Source: Vibrio cidicii
Lineage (GTDB): Bacteria > Pseudomonadota > Gammaproteobacteria > Enterobacterales > Vibrionaceae
Assembly: GCF_009763805.1 (NCBI RefSeq)
Contig: NZ_CP046804.1
Span: 806,001 to 870,000 of the forward strand
Length of the DNA stretch: 64,000 nt
Direction of reading: 5' to 3'
The notes beneath the pieces were generated by a model. It was not told where the DNA came from. It saw only the letters and a list, made by a program, of their open reading frames with translations, and searched no databases. The position numbers and the translations under genes were made by a program. How positions within the stretch are numbered: position 1 is the stretch's first letter; each line of letters starts with the position of its first letter. Below, one piece after another: positions 58,734 to 64,000 of this stretch.

Positions 58734-61542
58734 TTAGTGACTGACCAAATGAAGACCGCTAGGAAGAGCATCGCCAAACACGCGTTTAGACTCGCTTTCA
58801 GAAAGCGCTTTGACCTCTTCGACCAAGCTTATCCACGCATCCGGCACTCGGCTCTGTTTCAGTTTGGTGAGCACTTGTTGGCGGAAATCTTCAGAGATAT
58901 CAAACAGACGATCACCTGTTTTACGACAAATCATCACCGCAGCGAAGGCGATCATCGGTTCTTTTTGCCAGTTTTGATCCAATAGCTTCGGTAACCATTG
59001 TTCCGCTTGCTCACGTGGAATGACACGATGTTGGCTTGCGTAGAGCGGTGTACGAGAGGCCAAACGGCCGATTGCCCACCAGTGTGCTTGTTCAAATTGG
59101 TTTTGATTCAGTGCTTTGCTCAAAAACCAACTGGTTAGCAAAACTTTGTCTTCCACTTCAAGATGCTCTAGAGACGCGGCCAGTCGAACCATGGCTTCGT
59201 AGCCCATATCTTGAGCGGCTTTTGCTGTTTGTGGGTTTTTCATCGCGCCAGGGTGCAAGTACTTGGCAATGTCGGCAAGCAGCGTTTCTTGTTGCTCTTG
59301 GTTTAAACCACCAGCAATACGGCGCCAGAATACCCACCAATCGGTCCAACCTTGATGATTTTGGAACTGGATTCCTTGTTGGTAGAGCCCCCACACTTGC
59401 TCGATACGCCAAGAATCGGTGGCATCACCAAAACCCGGGCGAAGAGAAAAGCCCGCTAAGCGCAGCCAGTTCTTTTCGTGTTGTTCAGAGCGGCGACGAC
59501 GTTTTCGGCCTTGTGCAAAGGCGTCAAACAAGTGGCGTAGGGTGGTGAAGTCCCATTCATCTCGCTTGCCAAGTTTGCGTTCAAGCTCTTTCGCTAACAC
59601 TTTGATCTCATTGCCTTCGCCACTTTTCTTGTTGCCACTATAGAGGCGAGTAATGAGTTCTTTGCACTCATTCAATCGTGGGTGAAGTGTGGCGTTCTCT
59701 TGTTCTTCGGCTTTTTTGTTGCGAACTTCAAACTCCAGTGCCCAACGTTTGTCCTCTTCTTCGACACTGACACACTCCATCTTCAGGGTGCCGACTTCGG
59801 TCAATTGACAGGCGAGTTGAACTTCCACACGCTCTTTCTGGTTTGCTTCTAATTCTGCGCCTTCCCCCTGCAATGTAACGATATACGGGGGAAGTGGGGT
59901 GAAGATATCAGGGTCGATGTCCGCCATGACGCCGTTCTGAATCGCCACATGGTGCGACAAGGCATCGTGCGTTGAAGTAAGCAGGTTAAAGCGTACAGGT
60001 TCACCAAGGGTGAGCGAGAAGCGTCGCCCAGTGAGACGAATTTCTTGTCCTTCTTCGGTGCCTTTTGCAAGCAAACAGAGCGCTTTGCCCATTTTGTTTT
60101 TTTCTTGCAGATGCAAAAAGTAAGACCGAGCAGAACCGCCGCCGATTTTTAGTTGTGCACCGCGGCGGGCCTTGGCAAAGGCTACGGCCCCTAATGCCAC
60201 CGACCAATCTGGATGCGGGTTATCAAGGACGGTGACCGGTGCGCCGCGCCAGCGACCGAGCAACTCGGTCATCCGCGCCGTGACGAGGTCACTGTTAAAC
60301 ACGCCGCCGTTCAACAACAGACCTACCGGAATGGCAGGTTGCTCACCCTCTGACTCTCCTAACGCAGCATGAGAGACTTGTTGGTGCTGAGATAAAAACT
60401 CGGCCACGTGTTTGCTCACTGCAGGATCAGCAACATAAGGCAAACCAAATTCGACCACGGCGCTGCGGCGTTTATCCGGCGTTTGAGTAAAATCAGAAAG
60501 CGGGAAGAAGCCGTCGAGGGCGATTTGATGAACTTCCTGTTTGTTCAAAGCGATGCTCTTGGTGCCGCCAAGCAGTTTGGAACCGCTGCCCAGCATGGTG
60601 ATCTTCACTTCTTCAGGTGCCTTGCTCGAGAGGAGTTGCTCTTTGGCTTTGCGTGTTTGTTGAATCAGTTTGGTGAGGCTGGCCGCATTGAGTTTCTTGC
60701 TTTGATTAAAGCGCTGCTCCGCTAAATGCGCGAGGGCCAAATCTAGGTTATCGCCGCCGAGCATGAGGTGTTCACCCACCCCGATGCGATCCAAGGCGAG
60801 TGCATCTTGGTTAAATTTTGCTTCAATCAAGCTTAAGTCGGTGGTGCCGCCACCGACATCGCAAACCAAAATCAGCGGGATTTCTTTTAATAACTCTGCG
60901 GCACTGTGCTGGTGGCGCGCATACCAGTCGTAGCAAACCGCTTGAGGCTCTTCGAGCAGAAGCACTTGGCTTAAGCCTGCCAGTTGAGCGGCTTCTAGGG
61001 TCAGCTTACGTGCAGTTTCATCAAACGATGCCGGTACGGTGACCACCACCTCTTGCTCTTCGAGCAGATTGCCCGGGTGGCGATGATTCCATGCTTGGCG
61101 AATGTGATTAAGGTAACTGGCACTGGCAATAACAGGGGAGACTTTCTCAACATCGCTGACCCCGGCCCAAGGCAGTATTTCTGAATGGCGATCAACCGCT
61201 TGATGAGAAAGCCAGCTCTTCGCGCTTGAAACCTGACGCCCTTCCACCTTCGCGCCCAGTTTCGCGTGCCCATTCACCAATGATCACATTCGCAATGTCG
61301 CCAGGCACATTTTGGTTTTCCCACGGTAAGGTGAGATCGGCAGGCGCGATTTGCCCGTTGGCAGGGTGGTAGCGAAAAGAGGGAAGCAGCGGTTTACGAA
61401 TCACTTCACCGGGGCCGATAAGCTGGTCAATATCGAAAAGGGAGACGTTGGATTGTTGTAAGTTCTCGGTCAGTTCGCAAAACGCGACCACCGTGTTCGT
61501 GGTGCCTAAGTCAATGCCGACAAGATAGCGAGGAGATGCCAT
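58734..61542 (-). CDS. Hsp70-family protein with C-terminal DUF3731 (frameshifted in this sequence)
   Basis: About 935 residues when repaired. The N-terminal actin-like ATPase domain has VGIDLGTTNTVVAF (phosphate 1) and LVCDVGGGTTDLSL (phosphate 2). No canonical DnaK substrate-binding domain is seen; instead there is a long helical DUF3731 region (residues about 560-930, with RRRRSEQHEKNWLRL). The frame breaks at GEWARE; removing one T from GTTTC at 61259-61263 gives WARELGAKVEGRQVSSAKSW. It follows a second Hsp70 gene and a DUF2760 gene on the same strand. A chaperone role is inferred from the ATPase only. Confidence 0.9.
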
Positions 61543-61559
61543 GACAAACCCTTGATTGA

Positions 61560-61592
61560 TTTAAAAACGGCACCCTTCGGATGCCGTTTGCT
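61560..61592 (-). terminator. Hairpin between the two Hsp70 genes
   Basis: On the minus strand, AAACGGCA-TCCGAAGGG-TGCCGTTTTT forms a stem with a T-run. It may attenuate transcription into the distal Hsp70 gene. Confidence 0.7.
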
Positions 61593-61600
61593 TTGTTCGA

Positions 61601-63508
61601 TTATTCTGCCAGAGAGGCATCGTCACGCACGTCAAATTCCACGTGCCATTTTTGACCATTGTCCGCCGCAATCGCTTCGAGGTAGAGCGTGCCAAGTTCA
61701 GTCACGCGTGAGGCCAATGTCACCGGCACCACTTCGCCTTCACGGCGACCTTCGGAAACCGGCAACGTTACTTGAATTTCTGGTAACTCTTCAAGCTCAT
61801 CTTGGCCCCAATGGTCCAAATGTGTTCCCGCAAGATCGTCGCGACGAACCGTTGAGCCAAAGAATTGGAAGTTCACTGGTTGGCCGATGATCAAACCAAA
61901 CTGCTGGCTGGGTACGTCGACACTGGTGCCTTCTTCCATGCCAAACGGAGCCACACACAGTGCTTCCATTGGAGGAGCCATACCCGGAATGGCAGGCATT
62001 GCGCTCTCGATACCGACGTAATAACTAGAAGCAATACCACCGCGGATACGTACACCTTGACCACGACGCACGGCGCCATAGTAAGCCGCGCCGCTCGCCA
62101 CCGCGAGATCCAAATCGACGCCGGTGAGTCGTTTTGCCATCTCTGCCCCAGCGTCAAGCAACCATTCGTTGATGGTCTCTTCTAAACGCTCTGCCAATAG
62201 CGATGACTTCAGCACACCACCATTAAACAAAATCGCGGTCGGTTTGATGAAATCGACAGCAGCTTGTTGAGCCATGCCAGGCATTCCGCCAACAAACGGG
62301 TTGTAATCTTGTGCAGGTAGCGCTTCACCGTTGGCATTGGCTTGCTTCGACAAGAAAGCCGCAATGTGGCGAGTGATGCCTGCGTCTTGTGCATAAGGCA
62401 AGCCCATCTGGGTCAGTGCACCGCGGTTACGTTGTACTGGGTGTTCGGTGATCGCGACTTTAGGGAAGAAGCCATCGACGAGCATTTGCTGCACTTCTTG
62501 CTGCGTCAGCTCGGTTTTCAGTGTTGCGCCGAGCAACTTAGAACCGCGGCTTGGCACGACAATCGGTACCGATTGCAGTTCGGCATCATTGAGCAGCGCT
62601 TCTTTCGCGTCACGACAAGCGTGCGTCATGGCTTGTACTTGCCAAGGTTGCAGTTCTTTGCCTTCCTGAGCCAGCTTCATCTTCAAGCTGTAGGCGAGGG
62701 CAAGATCCATGTTGTCACCGCCCAGAAGAATGTGTTCTCCGACAGCGATACGTTTGAGGGTCAGATTGCCTTCTTCTTCGGTCACTTCCACCAAAGAAAG
62801 GTCAGTGGTACCACCGCCGATGTCCACCACCAGCACGATATCACCTACGGTGACTTCATCGCGCCATTTGTCATTGCTGTTGTCGATCCAGTTATAAAGC
62901 GCCGCTTGAGGCTCTTCCAACAAGGTAAGATGGACAAAACCCACATTGCGCGCTGCTTCTGCAGTCAGATCGCGCGCCGCAGGATCAAACGACGCTGGTA
63001 CCGTAATGGTCACGTCTTGCTCTGATAGCGGGTGATTTGGCTGTGCGTGATCCCACGCCTGCTTTAGATGCTCTAAATAAAGCTCGGTGGCGCGCAATGG
63101 TGAGACTTTTTCAATCTCTTCTGGGCTGCCTGCAGGCAAAAACGCATCACGGCGATTCACGCCACCATGGCAAAGCCAAGATTTCGCACTGGCCACCAAA
63201 CGCAAAGGCGTTTTGCCGCCCAGATTACGGGCGATCGCACCGACAAGGGCAGTCGGTTCTGTCGTCCATGGCAACACGCGTGATGCAGGGTTCATCTCAT
63301 GCTCATGCGGCTGGTAAAGAAAAGAACCAAGCTGGTTGCGAGACTCAACGGTGCCCGGCGCCGTCAATTGTGGAATAGCCATCACTTGTACGCGAGCGTG
63401 CTCGTCTTGTGTATCGAGGAAAGAGAGCACGCAGTGGGTGGTGCCAAGGTCAATACCGATACTGAATTTGGCGGCTTGCTCAGCCGCAGGTGTATTATGC
63501 ATTTCCAT
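61601..63508 (-). CDS. Hsp70-family ATPase
   Basis: A 635-residue DnaK-like protein. ATPase motifs are IGIDLGTTHCVLSFLD (residues about 17-32) and LVVDIGGGTTDLSLVEV. The adenosine motif region is FNGGVLKSSLLAERL. After residue 500 there is a short beta-rich segment but no EEVD end or lid. It is 1 base overlapped with the upstream DUF2760 gene and 58 bases before the larger Hsp70 gene. The pair, with DUF2760, recurs in Vibrio and Shewanella. Client unknown. Confidence 0.92.
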   Translation of the reverse strand: MEMHNTPAAEQAAKFSIGIDLGTTHCVLSFLDTQDEHARVQVMAIPQLTAPGTVESRNQLGSFLYQPHEHEMNPASRVLPWTTEPTALVGAIARNLGGKTPLRLVASAKSWLCHGGVNRRDAFLPAGSPEEIEKVSPLRATELYLEHLKQAWDHAQPNHPLSEQDVTITVPASFDPAARDLTAEAARNVGFVHLTLLEEPQAALYNWIDNSNDKWRDEVTVGDIVLVVDIGGGTTDLSLVEVTEEEGNLTLKRIAVGEHILLGGDNMDLALAYSLKMKLAQEGKELQPWQVQAMTHACRDAKEALLNDAELQSVPIVVPSRGSKLLGATLKTELTQQEVQQMLVDGFFPKVAITEHPVQRNRGALTQMGLPYAQDAGITRHIAAFLSKQANANGEALPAQDYNPFVGGMPGMAQQAAVDFIKPTAILFNGGVLKSSLLAERLEETINEWLLDAGAEMAKRLTGVDLDLAVASGAAYYGAVRRGQGVRIRGGIASSYYVGIESAMPAIPGMAPPMEALCVAPFGMEEGTSVDVPSQQFGLIIGQPVNFQFFGSTVRRDDLAGTHLDHWGQDELEELPEIQVTLPVSEGRREGEVVPVTLASRVTELGTLYLEAIAADNGQKWHVEFDVRDDASLAE

Positions 63509-64000
63509 TACAGCTCAACCTCAGCGGGTGCGATGATCGAAGCGTCGTAGTTTTCCGCCAGTTTAGGTAGCGACATCGCAGAAGCCTTCCAACCTTTGTG
63601 GATTAAGGTGCCGTTAAATGGCGCATTACCCGTTACGTTTCCGACTAAACGGATCGCTTGAGGGTTAAAACCTTCTTCAACCACAATGCGGCTCTCTTCG
63701 TCTTCGTTGCGGATCGCTTCGAGCGTCACGTACTCTTTCAGTACTTTTTGACCACCGCTATGAATAACACGCGCTGCAGCGCCCACTTCTTCATCAGAGA
63801 ATGCGGTGAGATCTTCTTGTAGGAAGTCAATCAAGCGAGCTTCTTGCTGCATGATGGAAAGCAGTTGCATCGCAGAATCAGTGGATGCGGTGGCAAGCTT
63901 AGATTGGACTTCCACCACTTTTTCAATCACTTTTTCAACTTCAACGATTTTCTCTACTTCGACGATTTTTTCGACCGGTTTTTCGACTTCAACGATTTTT
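63508..64000 (-). CDS. DUF2760-family protein (partial, runs off the right edge)
   Basis: The minus-strand frame is open from the window edge. The visible part has a Glu/Val/Lys repeat (units such as EKIVEVEKPV and EKIVEVEK) that forms a coiled-coil-like stretch, then the DUF2760 domain (residues ending with GNVTGNAPFNGTLIHKGW and NYDASIIAPAEVEL). The true start lies outside the window; a GTG at 63930 is internal. The stop overlaps the Hsp70 start, indicating translational coupling. Family function is unknown; its constant place beside these Hsp70 genes suggests a partner. Confidence 0.85.
   Translation of the reverse strand, partial: KIVEVEKPVEKIVEVEKIVEVEKVIEKVVEVQSKLATASTDSAMQLLSIMQQEARLIDFLQEDLTAFSDEEVGAAARVIHSGGQKVLKEYVTLEAIRNEDEESRIVVEEGFNPQAIRLVGNVTGNAPFNGTLIHKGWKASAMSLPKLAENYDASIIAPAEVEL

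Noticed and set aside
4332..61263. Programmed ribosomal frameshifting at GAAAC
   Set aside because: Both GAAAC and GTTTC are affected in coding sense, in different codon phases, and in genes of unrelated families; a ribosomal signal would be strand-specific and phase-specific.
4332..61263. Pseudogene formation in a decaying genome
   Set aside because: Each gene has exactly one defect, always of the same type, with no in-frame stops or deletions, and includes conserved housekeeping genes.
63930..64000. The repeated stretch at the right edge as a CRISPR array or DNA repeat
   Set aside because: It is an in-frame Glu/Val/Lys protein repeat with imperfect units and no spacers.

Overview
The window is chromosomal DNA from a gammaproteobacterium of the Vibrionaceae. 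Protein sequences and gene order (pabB-nudL, ycjX-ycjF-tyrR, a DUF2947 gene, yjjI-yjjW, paired Hsp70 genes with DUF2760) fit a Vibrio, perhaps of the V. vulnificus/navarrensis group; the species is inferred from general recognition, not tested. I see no rRNA, tRNA, IS element, prophage or CRISPR array.

Layout. 0-4 kb: the tail of a membrane protein, asnS, a chemoreceptor with a CXXCH haem motif, and queD. 4.2-8.8 kb: a minus-strand macA-macB-outer membrane factor export operon. 8.9-11.6 kb: serine deaminase and serine transporter. 11.9-16 kb: nudL, pabB, class I fumarase and a small membrane protein. 16.1-21.8 kb: ycjX, ycjF, tyrR, a RimJ-type acetyltransferase, an HD hydrolase and DUF2947. 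22.0-25.2 kb: an SLC13 transporter followed at once by a histidine kinase and a response regulator. 25.2-34 kb: a cyclic-di-GMP block (DGC, PAS-GGDEF-EAL, HD-GYP, CHASE4-PAS-GGDEF-EAL) interrupted by an AEC transporter. 34.1-38.3 kb: glycyl radical enzyme yjjI with activase yjjW, a LysR regulator and a 2OG-Fe(II) oxygenase. 38.4-45.4 kb: two more HD-GYP proteins, a periplasmic binding protein, a TyrP-type transporter with upstream TyrR boxes, a Dps protein and two unrecognised genes. 45.8-49.3 kb: heterodimeric ABC exporter mdlAB. 50.3-52.6 kb: a substrate-binding protein translationally coupled to a membrane diguanylate cyclase. 52.6-54.9 kb: a neutral sphingomyelinase coupled to a lipase-chaperone-like foldase. 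55-58.7 kb: Tag-like glycosylase, membrane AraC regulator, DUF805, an exported protein and a LysE-type exporter. 58.7-64 kb: two Hsp70-family proteins and DUF2760.

The most striking signal is not a gene. Sixteen genes are broken by a single frameshift, and in every case removing one A (or T) from a GAAAC (or GTTTC) pentamer restores a continuous, family-consistent protein whose total length becomes a multiple of three. No frameshift of any other kind was found. The affected word is strand-symmetric (GAAC/GTTC read as GAAAC/GTTTC), so the cause acts on DNA or on reading DNA, not on translation. I infer that the genes are intact in the organism and that the sequence carries a systematic insertion error at a subset of GAAC/GTTC sites. 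GAAC/GTTC is the known phosphorothioate (Dnd) modification word in some enterobacteria, so a modified backbone that confuses a single-molecule base caller is a testable explanation. All broken genes below are annotated as whole CDS spans with the frameshift position given.

Together the genes are mostly housekeeping and regulatory, with seven cyclic-di-GMP enzymes in 64 kb and a plausible local TyrR regulon (tyrR and a TyrR-box-bearing aromatic amino acid transporter).
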